35,847 nucleotides of DNA from Reticulitermes lucifugus (GCA_026260175.1 JAKCWW010000950.1:34000-69846), one strand, 5' to 3'. Shown: positions 20,666 through 32,954, counted from the first letter of the stretch. Notes: generated by a model from the sequence alone, not told the origin. Made by a program: numbers and translations.

Positions 20666-21194
20666 AAACAAAATACACGGTCAAATGCAACACTAATATT
20701 TACTCAACTGTTTTACGACGTTGAGTTCTCGCTTATGTAGAATCGCAAGAGACGCAAATCTGACGATGAATGATGTCCAGGTAAGGGGTTTTAATGAGGC
20801 GTTCGTAGCCCATTTCAAGATATCCTCGCAGAATACGACAACGCAAGTTCAGGCTTATCCAGACGGGTAAAAGTACATATGTCAAAATCGAACATCAAAA
20901 TCATGCTGGCCTATCTTTTCAGCATTAAAATGATTGTACTGTATGAATTTGTAGCGGATGAAAAATTTATCGGTCTGCCATCACCATTTCGAACGTGTAC
21001 GGCAAAATGTGTAAGAAAAACTTAGAATCTTCGGTCAACCAAGTGGATTTTACATCATGACCTTACCTTCCCAGACAGTTATTTCCTCAAGGCAGTTTTC
21101 AGCCAAACAACCAATAACTGTTTTAGCATCCATATTTCCAAGATCTTGCCTCACATTGTTATATACGTTATACAAATACATAATTTTTTGTGCC

Positions 21195-21330
21195 GGTCAC
21201 ATAGAGTATATGGCTCGCACGGTCTTAGGCAATCAGTACGCTGGAGTCACGAGTTCGAATCCCCCTCAGAACGCTTATGTTTATTCGCGTGTTCTTCTGT
21301 TGTGTTGATGTGGCAGAGACCAATTCGTCG
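21195..21330 (+). mobile_element. tRNA-derived SINE head
   Basis: Box A-like TATGGCTCGCACGGTCTTAGG (21210-21230) and box B GAGTTCGAATCC (21251-21262) at tRNA-like spacing, followed by CTTATGTTTATTCGCGTGTT and TTGTGTTGATGTGGCAGAG. This tail resembles the GGATGTTTGTGTTGTGTTTGATG of family A, so it may be a subfamily. It does not fold as a complete tRNA: there is no matching acceptor stem at the 3' side. Confidence 0.6.
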
Positions 21331-24300
21331 TACAGTGTGTGAGAAGCTGTACAAATACGGATGATGTCCAACAAGCCAGAATATTTAATTCGTGGAAAAA
21401 GAAATGCTTAATTCGTACCCTTGCGATTCATGCCAGCTACGATCCTGACGCTACATCGCCATGCACTTGTGGCAACTTGTCCGACGTCAGTACGTAGTGG
21501 GTGGTATAAACAGTGCTGCAGGCACTAACGGCGAACAGCTCTATTGCTTACTGAGGGTAACACCTCACCATGGCAATTGACAAATATGATAAACTGAACA
21601 TCGTCCATCACGAACAGGTTATACGTGTTGTAATGTGGCGTATTAATGGTGGAGAGGAGCCGAAAACTATAACATAAAACTGTGCAAGTTTTCCTTTCTA
21701 ATGTAGTAAGTGACCCCAGGAGTGTTTATATGGCGTTATTTAGAGATTTCCTACTGTAGAGATACCGTTTGCATGAATGGTTATTAGGCTATAACGATGC
21801 CCTTCTGCTGCACACTTTATAGTATCTGGTAAGATGGGAATGGAGATACTGAAAAGGGCTGTCCTGACCTATTTGAATACTATACCGCACTGTTTACGCC
21901 TGGTTTATAAATCGAGAGGCAATGGAGGGTGGCGTTAAGGTGGATGTTTGGAATCTTGAGGACGAGAGATGGATAGCTCAGGACGGTGTCCAGTGGCGAG
22001 TTACGGTGTTAAATAAGGTTGCCATCACAAGAAAAGGGGACATTTCCCACGTAGTGACCATAAAAATGTGCATATAAATAATTGCAATTTGATTAATTAA
22101 AAGCCCCACTCTACGTTTCTCTACTAGTAGTTCTTTACATTTTCTGGGTATTAAATTCTGTGTGAGACGTTCTATAAGCATGTACGAGTATTTCACTAAG
22201 TTCAGGTTGTTCAGAATTTAAGGACCGAAGTTTTCCGAGGCCTCTCTAAGGTCAACTGCTGAACTCATGTTTCTTGACTCGGGCAATGATGATATAATAT
22301 TATAATTATGTATTTCTTTAAAAGAAGCAGTAGTTGCGTTTTTATTAAATTAAAATATTTAAAAGCTTGAAGAAACAACAAATAGTAAAATCCTGGACAT
22401 TTCTCCAGATGTAAAGAAACCGCGGCGGAAGTTTTTGGGTCGAAAAAGAAGACATATGGTAGCCCTATATTAATGGTGTTAGACGCTGGGATTCTGCTAC
22501 CAGAGGTTTGACAGAAAATTTCACACTTGTAAACATGACAATATGTAAAATTGCACCTTTGTATATTTTAATCTTTACGTTTCAGATAGAATATGCTTAA
22601 ATACAAAATTACAGGAAAGAGAACGATACAAGTATAAGTGGTAGCATGATTGTATGGTACTCTACAGGAAGGTCACCATGAACATTCGTTCACAGTTCAC
22701 TGCCTTGTGGCTAGATGGCTGCATTCATCCTATACTGGGCCATGGCAGCATCTGTTGTACCGGCCAAGTTCTGAAGGAGGCCGGACGTCTCTCTCTCTCT
22801 TTCTCTGTCTCTCTCGTTTGTTTGGGTTGTACGGGAAGGGAATGACAATAGAAGGCCGTGGGACGAGAGAGGTCAGAGGGGGGGGGGGCTCATGGCAGCG
22901 ATCGATCGTTAGATGAGGAGATGCTGCAGCGTCCCGCTCTGATGCAATCTGTGTTTGATTTTCATGAATCATAGAAAAGCATAATGTCTGTGTTGAATAT
23001 CCTTTCTAGAACTGCATTTGTTAACTGCGGTTGGATCATACTTTTAATATATATAGCGAGGACTGTAATAAACAACAGTGACAATCTGTGTTCGAATGTA
23101 ATGCGTTCGTTGCGATTTTTCATACGTCATTACTCTTCATATTGATTTATGGCATATATATTTACTGTTATAAGGCTAATTACAATCTACTACACCGTAT
23201 TAATTAATTATCATCAGGTTCAAGTTTTGGGGTAAAATCCCATTGCTCCTGCACATTGTTTTGGGGCGTTTTTAACGGGCCTTCCTGTCGGTTTTCTTCC
23301 TCTCGGTTTATGTTGTGGAATCTTCTTGAGCATTATAACTTTCTTTTATCTCTGCATGTGCTTAAACCAACTTTTTCTATTTGTACTCGATCTTTTATTG
23401 ATATTTGCTAGCCCTACCTGTATCATTTATAATACATTCGTTGCGTTTTTGGTAAAATAATGTGTAACCTGCTTTTGAAATTCGGTGTCTCATATTTGCC
23501 TGTAAAAACAACCTTTTTTAGAAGTATCTAAGCTCAGTAAAGTGGTCTGTAATTCACTATAATACTGTGTGTATAAATTGTGTGACCTGTATTTGTATTG
23601 AATCTTACTGTGATACTGAACTTGCAGAAATACGGACGACTCAAGTATAATTTCCAGTGACATTTATGTATTACTGCTATCTTATGGTCCAGCAGGTAAC
23701 TACATTCTAACAAGCATATATACACACGTGCATACATAGCCCAAGAATAGAAGAGCGTTACGTTTAGTATACAAGATCAGCTGCGAATAAAAATATCATT
23801 ACCTGGCTGTGGTTACACGAATTATTGCTAAACGTTTTTGTTCAACCGTGTTTGCAGGATTGTCTAAATGTGGAATTAGTGTGACAGATTAGTAGCCGAA
23901 ATTATATGCTCAGAAATGTACAGAGTGCGTAAAACGTCTCTGTGCATCTACCGTAGACGATGAGTATAGTCAGAGAGTCCCTGTGCAGTAATACAAATAC
24001 GTTCCTTGTACTTGTATCGGAAATGGCCCCCACGTGCTTGTGGGCATGCATATCTTGTTTGCTAACACGCGCCGCCATTTAGTCGGAGGGGTGTCTGCCG
24101 TAGGTGCACAGTGACTCTTGGCTCACTCTATATTTTTGTCTAATATTTCAAGATTGTTGTTCCCTTTAATCTTATCAAAGGACTTAATATATTCTCGCTG
24201 AACTCCTTATACTTCTCCGTGATTTGTCCCAGGGAAAATACATTGTCAGTACAAAATATCCTCAGCCTGATATCCGATATTTTTCTTTCAGTAGACTGGA

Positions 24301-24740
24301 ATAGGCCTCTTTCTCATTAGTGCTGTCGCGTTCTGTAAGAAGCGTTTAAGGGACTAATGTAGCTGTAATTGGCAGAAGAGGTTCTTCCCTTTTTAAAATC
24401 AGTATGGCGACTGCGATCCTTCAATCGTCAGGAAGGTTCTGTTCATTTTTGAATGCTTTTAAAAGTTCTGAAAATATCCTTTTAACTTTATATGAGGAAT
24501 GTTCAATGAACTTGTATATATATTTTTTTTTCTTCTCATTGTTCTTGAAGCGTGTTATATTTCTTTACGTTCTAACAGCTGTACTTATTGTATTTATTCC
24601 CTGACCTCGTATTTCTATTTCATTTGCATCAGCCAGTCTCTAACGTTTAGAGCACAGATGGCCCAACAATTACTTAAAAAAATACATTCGTGGCATTGAG
24701 GATTCCCTTCTCCTGGAATGCGGGGCTGCGTCAATGGATA
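21331..24740. other. Long intergenic stretch, only simple repeats seen
   Basis: No exon, LINE or SINE block recognised over 3.4 kb. It has a CT microsatellite at 22788-22815 and an 11-base G run at 22878-22888. Short open frames around 22650-22970 come from these simple repeats. Confidence 0.45.
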
Positions 24741-24795
24741 ATCGGATCCCGATGTTTCAAGGGAACGTACTGTCTTCATCTACACGGCTGTCAGC
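24741..24795 (-). repeat. Degraded copy of the foldback loop motif
   Basis: On the minus strand, GTAGATGAAGACAGTACGTT then CCCTTGAAACATCGGG aligns with GTGAGGATGGGACCGATACG then TTGTCCCGAAACGTCGG in the loop of the element at 16330-16565. The surrounding sequence shows no preserved arms. Confidence 0.5.
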
Positions 24796-25344
24796 AAGTC
24801 CTGGAAGAATTCTTCCAAGTGTTACTAGCCCTTGACTTTTACGTCATGAGGTAAAATAAAGAAACTGTGGAACCTACACTGTCTTTTCCTTTGGATGGAG
24901 CTAATCTCAATTTCCGGAAAATAGCGGTGGTGATAATCAGGGTACGTAATCTGTAAATGTCGAATATTACCAGCGGGGTGTAACACATGTACTGTTTATA
25001 TAACCTAACTAGAACTGTGCTGTCCAGGGACTGAGATCAGCTCCACGAATGTACCCAGTAGAGTACGTTATATATGTGTAATTGTTTGCATTTTACGTGA
25101 TGAGGGAAGCAGAGCAAGCTTCCCAAACATTATGTGGTTTTAGAAATGACGAGATGGTGAAAAGAAGTCAAACATGTGTTGCGTTTCAACAATTCACCAT
25201 TATCAAACCCTTTGAACTTAAGAAATTTAGGAGTATATGAGGACAGGATCCTGAGGGAAATATTTTTACCAATAGTAAGTAAGTAACAGGAGGTTGCAGA
25301 ATGTTCTATAATGAGGAGCTTCATAAATTCAGCTCTTCATAAAC

Positions 25345-25590
25345 ATTATTAGGATGACCATGTCAAGGATGATGAAATGGGAGAGGCATGGAAAAGATCA
25401 GAATTGCCTACAAAGTTTTGGCTGGAAAGCCTGAAGGAAAGAAACCTCTTGGAATATCTAGGCGTAGACGAAAGAACAGTATTAAAGCAGGTCTTAATAA
25501 AGGGTGGGGGAAGTGTATTAGATTCTTTTGGCTCATGTAGGATTTTCTCCTGATTACGATAATAAGCTTCGGGCTCCATAAAGTGCAGGA
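25345..25590 (+). mobile_element. LINE 3' tail, copy 4
   Basis: It carries GGAAAGCCTGAAGGAAAGAA, CTTGGAATATCTAGGCGTAG, ACAGTATTAAAGCAGGTCTT and TTCTTTTGGCTCATG, in the same order as the 15075-15380 tail. The 3' end is lost. Confidence 0.65.
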
Positions 25591-26737
25591 TTTTTTGAGT
25601 TGCTACGTGACTTATATTCTCAAGAGAACTCTACTGTATGGCATTTTTCATTTTTGAGAAAACTCACGGACGGACCAGCGGACAAGCTCTGCCCGTTATA
25701 CTTTCATTGAATTTACGCACTCCAAAAACGCGTACTAAATCGAATAACAGTTATACATTCATTTACATCTCTTTAATTTGCGACGTACTTAATACATGCA
25801 TGAACTTGTCTACTACACATCCAGTTTTCACTGATGCCAGTTCGCACCTCTGAATTGTCGCTATTACTAAGGCCTTGTTCTTAATGGCTGAAGTGTAAGA
25901 ACATGTAGTGGGATAATGCAGACCTCCCAGTTTCTTACAGATTACGTCTACATATTAAAAGCGCTGCCTGCGCACTAACACAATTTGGAACGTCCCTCTA
26001 TAATTTTATTGTCGATCTGAGGTGCAACGTGTGCTGTGAGGTAAAGAAATGAAAATGCATAACTTACGTGTAAAATTTATTTTGGAATGATTTCTTCGTC
26101 TTTAAAAACGGAAGCTCTCCGAATGACTGTAGCTTCAGCAGTTTGAAAATATTTGGACTAGAAAATTAACATGTGTAATTCACTAAAAACGCTCTTTCTG
26201 TGCTTTTATGGGCACAGGAATGGCCACGAGAACACAGAAAGCCTTCTGCTGTTAACAGTATGTCGGAGCGTTTTAGACTGACCGTGTGAGACGCTGTGCG
26301 TTCCGACTCTCAGTCCCAGAATGACAGCTTATAATAATTGTTGCAGTGTCATTAAAGCAGCCTCACGTACTCGCCCTGATTGGTCTCCATTATTTAAAAA
26401 TTTAGTAGTTATGGTCCCTTCTGCTTCTTACGTAGAGTTCGTTCTCACGAGAGTTCTCATAAGAGCCCGTCAATGAACCCTATTCTCACAGATAACCAAA
26501 AGGCATTACCAAGAATTTAAAATATTCAGCGCTTCCATGTTTACACACCAAGAAATTCAAGGAATTAACTCAGAAATTAGCTAAAATCCCGAAAGTTTCA
26601 GAAGAGTCTCCTGTAGACTGTTAAAACTTGATTTTATTTTTTCCGCCACAGTAAATTAAATTGTTCGACATCGAATTGATTCGTTGAATGTTAAGGTGAA
26701 TGCAATTTCACACTAAAAGTATATTATCGCGATTTTT
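25591..26737. other. Intergenic, unassigned
   Basis: No gene, LINE or SINE block recognised. Confidence 0.4.
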
Positions 26738-26773
26738 AATAATAATATAAATAATAATAATTATTATTATTAT
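26738..26773. repeat. AT-rich (AAT)n/(ATT)n repeat
   Basis: AAT units followed by ATT units, so the tract is also nearly self-complementary. It lies just 5' of the LINE at 26811. Confidence 0.85.
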
Positions 26774-26810
26774 GTAATAACACGTTCACACATTCAAAAT
26801 ATCTTCTTTT

Positions 26811-27775
26811 TACTGAAGATGTAAAAATTTTCGTGTTATTGAGTCATTCGATGATTATGCTGTTACAATCAGTTATTGATTCCACACATGAATGATGGAC
26901 TGCTAATCTTATGACTCTCAACATTAGTAAAACGCGAGCCATTACCACATCCAGGAACACTATTACCCTTTTCTGTAAATACAAACTTCGGGATTCTTAC
27001 ATCACTCGTACTGCTTTTGTTAAGGATCTGGGAATTTTAATTGACTTCAAATTGTACGTTGACTGTCATGTTTATTATGCTTTTTCTCAATCCATTAAGC
27101 TTCTGCGTCTCAGTCGTAGGATTACTTTTTCCTTTTTCGACCTTGATAGTTTAATAATTTTATATTTTTCAATTGTTATACCTACATTAGAGTACGCATC
27201 TGTAGTATGGATTTCAGTTACCTGTTCTGATGCTAAAAACTTGAGCACATTCAGAGGAAGATCGTAGCTCTTTGCTATAATCGATTCTTTTCCCCAGACT
27301 GTAATGGATTTAATTGTGCTAATGCTCTTCTCTTTCTTAATTTACGCACTTTACCTGAAAAAATACATCAACCTGACATAATTTTTGTTAATATTTTTTT
27401 GGTTCAAAATTTTGTCCGTCTTCCATGGACATTATTGTTCCTCGAGTTCCCTTTCGGAACCTCCGAGGCTTTCCTTTGTTTCACGTTCGTCCATATTTCA
27501 AAAATTGTCCTTCCTCCAGGCGTGTCATTGCTGTAAATTCAGTCTGTAGTGATTTTGATGTCTTCGGCAGGCAAATTATCACACTTACGTGTGATATTGT
27601 TGTTAGTATAATATTACAAGGTGTCATCGTGAATTATTTATGTATTCTTATCTTTGCTTTGCTTTTGTCCTGTTCATTGTCGTTTGTTATTTGTGTTTGT
27701 GCTTTGTGCTGTTTCTGTTATTGGCCATCTGGCCTTTGACTCAGCACATTAATAAACAAGAATTGAATTGAATTA
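26811..27775 (+). mobile_element. LINE reverse-transcriptase 3' end with (ATTGA)n-type tail
   Basis: It begins with a decayed (A)DDVKIF block, then LMTLNISKTRAITTSRNT, TAFVKDLGILIDFKLYVDCH, IKLLRLSRRITFSF and VIPTLEYASVVWISVT (26911-27267), then, after frameshifts, VPFRNLRGFPLF and SRRVIAVNSVCSDFDVFGRQ (27425-27600). These are the thumb and C-terminal blocks of a common insect non-LTR element. The 3' end is TCAGCACATTAATAAACAAG followed by AATTGAATTGAATT, the short tandem tail expected of this LINE type, so the 3' terminus looks complete. Confidence 0.85.
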
Positions 27776-29325
27776 TTATTAATGCCAAGAGTATCGGGTT
27801 AATTTCTCCGAGGTGTGTCATCCAGAAGTTACTTGCAGTCATCCTCTGTCACTTCTTTAACTTTCAACATAAGTGCTGATCATCATAAAATCCGTTTAAA
27901 CAGAAGACGTACGGTTCTGCGGAAGTTTTTTCTGCAGTATACAGGCGTTCAGACACGCAACAGGGCACTCGGAGCCTCGAGATTCATTGTGACATGTATT
28001 GGCAAACATGTCTAAAGGGCATAACTTTACTACTTAGTCTGCGCGACCAGACAGTGCCGCTAAGTACAAGGCAATTGATTTCCTTATGACGTCATATTGC
28101 AGAGTGAAGACATTATGTCTGTCGGTTTACGGATTTTGGCTGAAAATGGGACAGACAGATGAGAGTCCTGTTCAGACAGATCAATATACAAACTCTGGGC
28201 ACTCAGGAAAATAATTCAGAAATTATTTGTCAGTTGTGTGAAGCAAAGACTGTACTTAATAATTAAGAGCTACGTCTCGTTTTGTGCTCTGTAAACACAT
28301 AACCAAACCTCTTGTAATGCTGACATACATTTTGCCTTTCCGAAGATGTGGAGCATTGGTTTTATGACTATTACTTCTATGATGCCGTATCCGAGGTTAA
28401 GAATGTAGTATTGGTCATACGGGGATAGCGAGGCGGCGTATAGATCGACAAGGCAGGCCGTACAGACAAATACTGCAACTTACGAAGCGCACTCCCAATA
28501 AACAATTATTTTGCAAGGCAGGTCTCTCTGTGTGCAGTTTATGTAAAATATATTATTCGTTCCGCTCTGTGGAAGAAATAGGGCGTGAGAGAGTAGACTC
28601 GGTTCATCTGCTTCAGGATAGGAAACAGTGAAGGCATCTTGTGACAACGATATGGAACCTCCACATTCCACGAAAGACAGGACATTTGTTGAATATTTGA
28701 GCGATTACGTATTATCTTCTCATGATGGACTCCTTGCCATGTAGTCAGTTGGTTAAGGTTCGGTTGAACGAAGGAGAGAGGAGGAAGGAAAGAATGAAAA
28801 AGAGGAAAGTCGATGTAGTAAAGATAACGTACTCTACAGGTATGAAGTTCAGTTTTTTTAAGGGCCCCGCAGCAGATGCTACGGACGCACCGCAGCTTTA
28901 AGGCTTCTTGTGCAACCCTGTGACGAAGATGAAAGATGATAAAAGACGATCATTTATTGAGACATTAACTGTGATTAGAAACACTCTTCAATAAATAATG
29001 CCAGTCGATAAATATAGGGCTATAAAACGTCAATCACTTTTGTTAAATTTTGAGGTGCCTTTGTGCAAGTTTGTTGTGTGACAGCAGGTATGAGCCTCCT
29101 AATTTTTAATTTTTTCGTATTTCTAAAAATTTGATTTTAAAATAAGTTCTTCGTGTGCGGTGCTGAGTACAGAGTTGGGAACGTTTTCAGAGGGAGTAGG
29201 CCTGATAGGAGGAGAGAGAACTCTGCGCAATGCGGAGCAGTATAATTCCTATTCTTCACCAAATATTACGCTTGTTAGTGTGATTAAATTAGAGAAATTA
29301 GATGAGCGGGGCATGTTGCATTCAT
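27776..29325. other. Intergenic, unassigned
   Basis: No gene recognised. A GTAGTCAGTTGGTTAAGGTT at 28741-28760 looks like a SINE box A, but there is no box B at the right distance. Confidence 0.4.
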
Positions 29326-29329
29326 GGGC

Positions 29330-29860
29330 ACAGTTTTAAATGCATAAATTGTTTTGGTCTGAATATTTGAAGGGAAGAGACTGCCTGGGAGCAATAGGCG
29401 TAGATGGAGAGTACTATGGAAATTAATTAGCGTAGTTGGTGTAGTAACTAGGCCACGGGCCGAACGACAGCGTAATCGCGGTTCGATTTCCGGGCAGGGG
29501 TAAGGGGAGTTTCTCTCCAAAGCACCCAGACGGGATCTGAGGCCCACTCAACCTCCTATTCAGTGAAAACTTTGGGGCTGTTTTTCCGACGGTGAAGAAA
29601 TCAGGAAGTGAAACTCCATCTTGTGGCGAGGTTAAGATTGCTTGGAGCTACACACCCGCCGATGTCTTCATGGCGTGTATTGCGGCGACTTCAGCTTTAG
29701 TCTAAAGAAACAGGGTGGGAAAATATGTACTGAATTCATGCAGATCAAGGCAGAGACCAGTAGCAGGCTGCTGTGAACACGCTCATGGGCAGAGTATTTT
29801 GTGACTAGCTAAGCAACAATTAACTTTCCAAGAAGGAATCTGCCCCATGGAGTTAGTTAA
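29330..29860 (+). mobile_element. LINE 3' tail, copy 5, interrupted by a SINE
   Basis: The left part (29330-29424) has GAATATTTGAAGGGAAGAGA, GGGAGCAATAGGCGTAGATG and TATGGAAATTAA. The right part (29700-29860) has CTAAAGAAACAGGGTGGGAA, TGTACTGAATTCATGCAGATCA, GACCAGTAGCAGGCTGCTGT, GAACACGCTCATG, and AAGAAGGAATCTGCCCCATG, which recurs in copy 6 as AAGAAGGAGTCTGCTCTATG. Together they make one colinear tail. Confidence 0.7.
29425..29700 (+). mobile_element. tRNA-derived SINE, family B, nested in the LINE tail
   Basis: Box A TAGCGTAGTTGGTGTAGTAA (29428-29447) and box B GGTTCGATTTCC (29480-29491), then GGGCAGGGGTAAGGGGAGTT, GAGGCCCACTCAACCTCCTA, and an end near GTCTTCATGGCGTGTATTGC. It has the same plan as the minus-strand copy in nesd intron 7. 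It splits the LINE tail at 29330-29860 in two. Confidence 0.72.
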
Positions 29861-29914
29861 TCATAGCACCCAAAAAAGGTTAAGTAATGTAAATTGACAA
29901 TGTGCTTGGCGACT

Positions 29915-30337
29915 ACGCATTGAACATTATGGTCGAGCGACTGGTTAACATTTCTGGTTCGTATTCATAACCAGAGGTGCACAAGTCCCGGGCACCAGGT
30001 CGCCCGGGGGACAAAATTTTTTATGGTGGCGCGCAATATATGTGTCTCCATTATGGAACTTGTGTTATTTCACTCTTCTGGCGCCTGGAATTTTCAAGTG
30101 TCTCCTAGGTTTTTTTTTAATTTGCACACCCCTGTTCGGAAGTTCCTGGTTTCAAATCTCGACCCAAAGACCAGGCACTCTGAAGTTTGTGTGGCTTTTC
30201 TCAGTTTCTTCAGACACGTGGCGGGTTACAGCCTTAAATTAGGTCACTACCTCTTCCTTCCATGTTCTTCCCAGTTCATTAATAATTCTACGCTATACGT
30301 ATGATTGCTGATGACAGCGTTGTTAAATAAACCATAA
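29915..30337 (+). mobile_element. tRNA-derived SINE, family C, split by a MITE
   Basis: Box A TGGTCGAGCGACTGGTTAAC (29930-29949) lies before, and box B GGTTTCAAATC (30149-30159) after, a 163-bp insertion; without it the two boxes are spaced as in a tRNA. The body continues AGGCACTCTGAAGTTTGTGT to a GCTGATGACAGCGTTGTTAA then ATAAACC end, a tail I associate with widespread arthropod SINEs. Confidence 0.7.
29972..30134. mobile_element. hAT-type MITE (163 bp)
   Basis: Left end CAGAGGTGCACAAG; reverse complement of the right end, CAGGGGTGTGCAAA. These imperfect inverted repeats follow the hAT CAGRGGTGYRCAAR pattern. Flanks TTCATAAC (29964-29971) and TTCGGAAG (30135-30142) agree at 5 of 8 positions, a possible worn target duplication. 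No coding capacity. Confidence 0.68.
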
Positions 30338-31915
30338 ATATGTAAAAAGATTATACTTTTTTAATGTTTGTTTTATCCGTGTGCAAAATTATATGTTACG
30401 CTCTACGTTTGATGTTTATTGTAATTATCCTCCACATTTTCCTCCTCTGAACCTCGACCGTCTTACTTGTCTCTGTACTGTCTCTTGTTCTCAGTGTCTG
30501 TGCTTTCTGCTGTAGTTTCTTTTATTTTGTTTTTCCTCTGTATGTGAATATCACACCGTAAGATTTAAAATTGCTGCTGCCAAGAAATACCCCGCTGTTG
30601 ATATTATAACAACGCCCGCCTCTGGACGTCCATTCTAGCTGCGCGTAGTGTGTCAGACAGTCAGCTGTGCTCCGCTCTCAGCGCGGAACTAACACAAATC
30701 AGCGTTCTTTATCATAACAGTAATGAAAGGACTTAGCTGTCATAAACGTATGGAGTTTCTAGAAAAAGAAATTCTCATCCATAATAAACAACGTAATTCA
30801 ACCTCTAGTTCCTATTTGAACACGTGACACTTCCACTGTATTTCCTATTAATCTAGTCTCCTACGGATGAAATGTCTTATGCTCCTACATGGCAGAAAAC
30901 TTTTATTTCGCGAATATTTCCATATAATAACTATGCATAAATTGCTGCATCGCTGGGTGCTCTTTATACGGCGGCGAGGCTGTCTACTATACGACGGCGA
31001 ACAGCAAGTTTTGTTTTATGAATACGTATTTTCTTAGCAGGAATATGTGCAAGCCAAACATACGAACAGTCTGTATCGATGGGGTAGGTACCATTAATCT
31101 TCGAAGTTACGTAGTTGTCGGGATGGGTCCAAAATTGTTCTGGAACATGATTTTATAAATGCTTGACTGCGATCTGTAAGTGGCTCATTTAATTTCGTGG
31201 AGCCTACAGCAGTATTTCCGAGTTTAATTTGGCCACGGATCCTTTAGCACTCGAAAAATTCTTGCGGTACTTCTATTGAAATCCTTTATGCTAAAGCTTA
31301 TAAACTGGACAACAAATAAATGCAGATAATAATAAGTAACTCTTAGTCAAGGATATGAGATGAACGTATTATTTAATTGCACATATTTAGAAAAAAAATC
31401 AGATTTCTTTTACATAAAAATGATGCTTAAAATTGATATGCCTTATCTTGGCAATTTGCAATGTGAAGAATTCTTTTTTATTCGTGACTTTTGTATTTGA
31501 AAGCTGAATTATTCAGCCCTGGCGGCGTATGTAGTCTGTTTCTGTTGCTGCCTAATTCGTGAATTCGCTTTCGCGGAAGTATGGGCTGAAGAATTGCACG
31601 TCTTGATAAAGCTGAATATTCTTGGCGTAGGTCCTTCCACAATGTAATTAGAGAGCTTGTTGAATTTTTTTACTAATTGGCTCCTTGAAGTTATATAAGT
31701 GAGGTTTTTGTTATTTATAATAGAAAAACCGTACAGGCTGAATTAACTACACTTATTATTATCATGTATATTTGGAAAATACATTATTGTGTTTGTGTAT
31801 AAATTTAGAAGATGATCTGCAGCGTCATTGCGTATATGAGATGTATTCTCTCTTGGGCATATTCTGCACCAGTATTTACTTAACTGCTTGATAAACAAAT
31901 AAGTAAATAAATAAA
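30338..31915. other. Intergenic, unassigned
   Basis: No gene or repeat recognised. Confidence 0.4.
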
Positions 31916-31919
31916 GAAT

Positions 31920-32180
31920 ACATAAGAAATTCTACTCGGAAGCCTGAAAGGAAAAACACGTTTGGGAAGCATGTGTAGATGAGAGGGTAATATATAAATA
32001 TATCTTAATAATAGGGTGCGAGTTGTGGCTTGCATTTATTTGGCTCAGAATATGGCCCAGTGATGGAGCCGGTTGAACACGGTAATGAACCTTCTAATTC
32101 TGTAAAATGCGGAAAATTGTTTGACTGATTGACTAATAGCCCTGAAGAAGGAGTCTGCTCTATGGAATTCTTAGCTACAA
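31920..32180 (+). mobile_element. LINE 3' tail, copy 6
   Basis: ATTCTACTCGGAAGCCTGAA, GGAAGCATGTGTAGATGAGA, GTAATATATAAATATATCTT, GCATTTATTTGGCTCAGAAT, GCCCAGTGATGGAGCCGGTT, GAACACGGTAATGAACCTTC, then AAGAAGGAGTCTGCTCTATG. It has the longest 3' end of the six copies and defines the shared terminus with copy 5. Confidence 0.75.
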
Positions 32181-32511
32181 TATCCAGCAACTCAGGTAAG
32201 GCGGGAAACGTGTACTTTCCAAACACGAAGTAGCCATGGTAATACTAACTTCAGTCTTATTTTATTTACAAAATTAGAATTTTTCTTTCTTTTTTTCTTC
32301 CTTCTCCCTTTATTTCTTTGTTTGCTTCTTCAATCTTTTGTTGCATGCTCGTTTATTTCTTCCTATTTCGAAATTGAACGCACTTTTAATTCTTTGTTTT
32401 AAATGTAAACAGTCGTCGTTTGGCCCTTTGAGTCATCTAATTTTTTGTTTACTCTTAACTCCGAAAAACTTGCAAAATGCTTTTTAAGCCGCTTACAAGC
32501 TCAATCTAAAT
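32181..32511. other. Intergenic, unassigned
   Basis: T/C-rich run at 32281-32330; nothing else recognised. Confidence 0.4.
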
Positions 32512-32532
32512 GAGAGAGAGAGAGAGAGAGAG
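32512..32532. repeat. (GA)n microsatellite
   Basis: About ten GA units. Confidence 0.95.
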
Positions 32533-32953
32533 ATGTAGATGAAGTAGCAATAATGGTGGGTTGGTTAGAACGAAGCACTGTTATATTATGAGATGTGTTT
32601 TAGCCAAAACAGACGCGTTCTCTTCTCGTCGAAATTTGTGTTTTACATATTGCGCCACACTGTGACAACGGTAGGCCTATCTCGATTGGAGAATACGTAC
32701 GTGCCAGAAAATTTCCTAAGATAATGGAAAAAAATGTTTGACCGTTTATTTTATATCCTGTGTCTGAGACTCAGAGTCATTAGGGACACCTCCTAGCCCC
32801 GCAGTACTGACATCCTGTCTTGTCGATTTTGAGGCGTTTTGCGTGTTAAACATGCCTGGACATTGTCGACTGCCTAATATCCACCAGTCATCCGATGGAC
32901 GCCGTATAATGTCTGTCTGTCGAACTACCTTTATGGAGTTGTGTATGAACAGT

Positions 32954-32954
32954 A

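Noticed and set aside
28737..28780. Another SINE from a box A-like GTAGTCAGTTGGTTAAGG
   Set aside because: No convincing box B at the expected distance and no shared body sequence.
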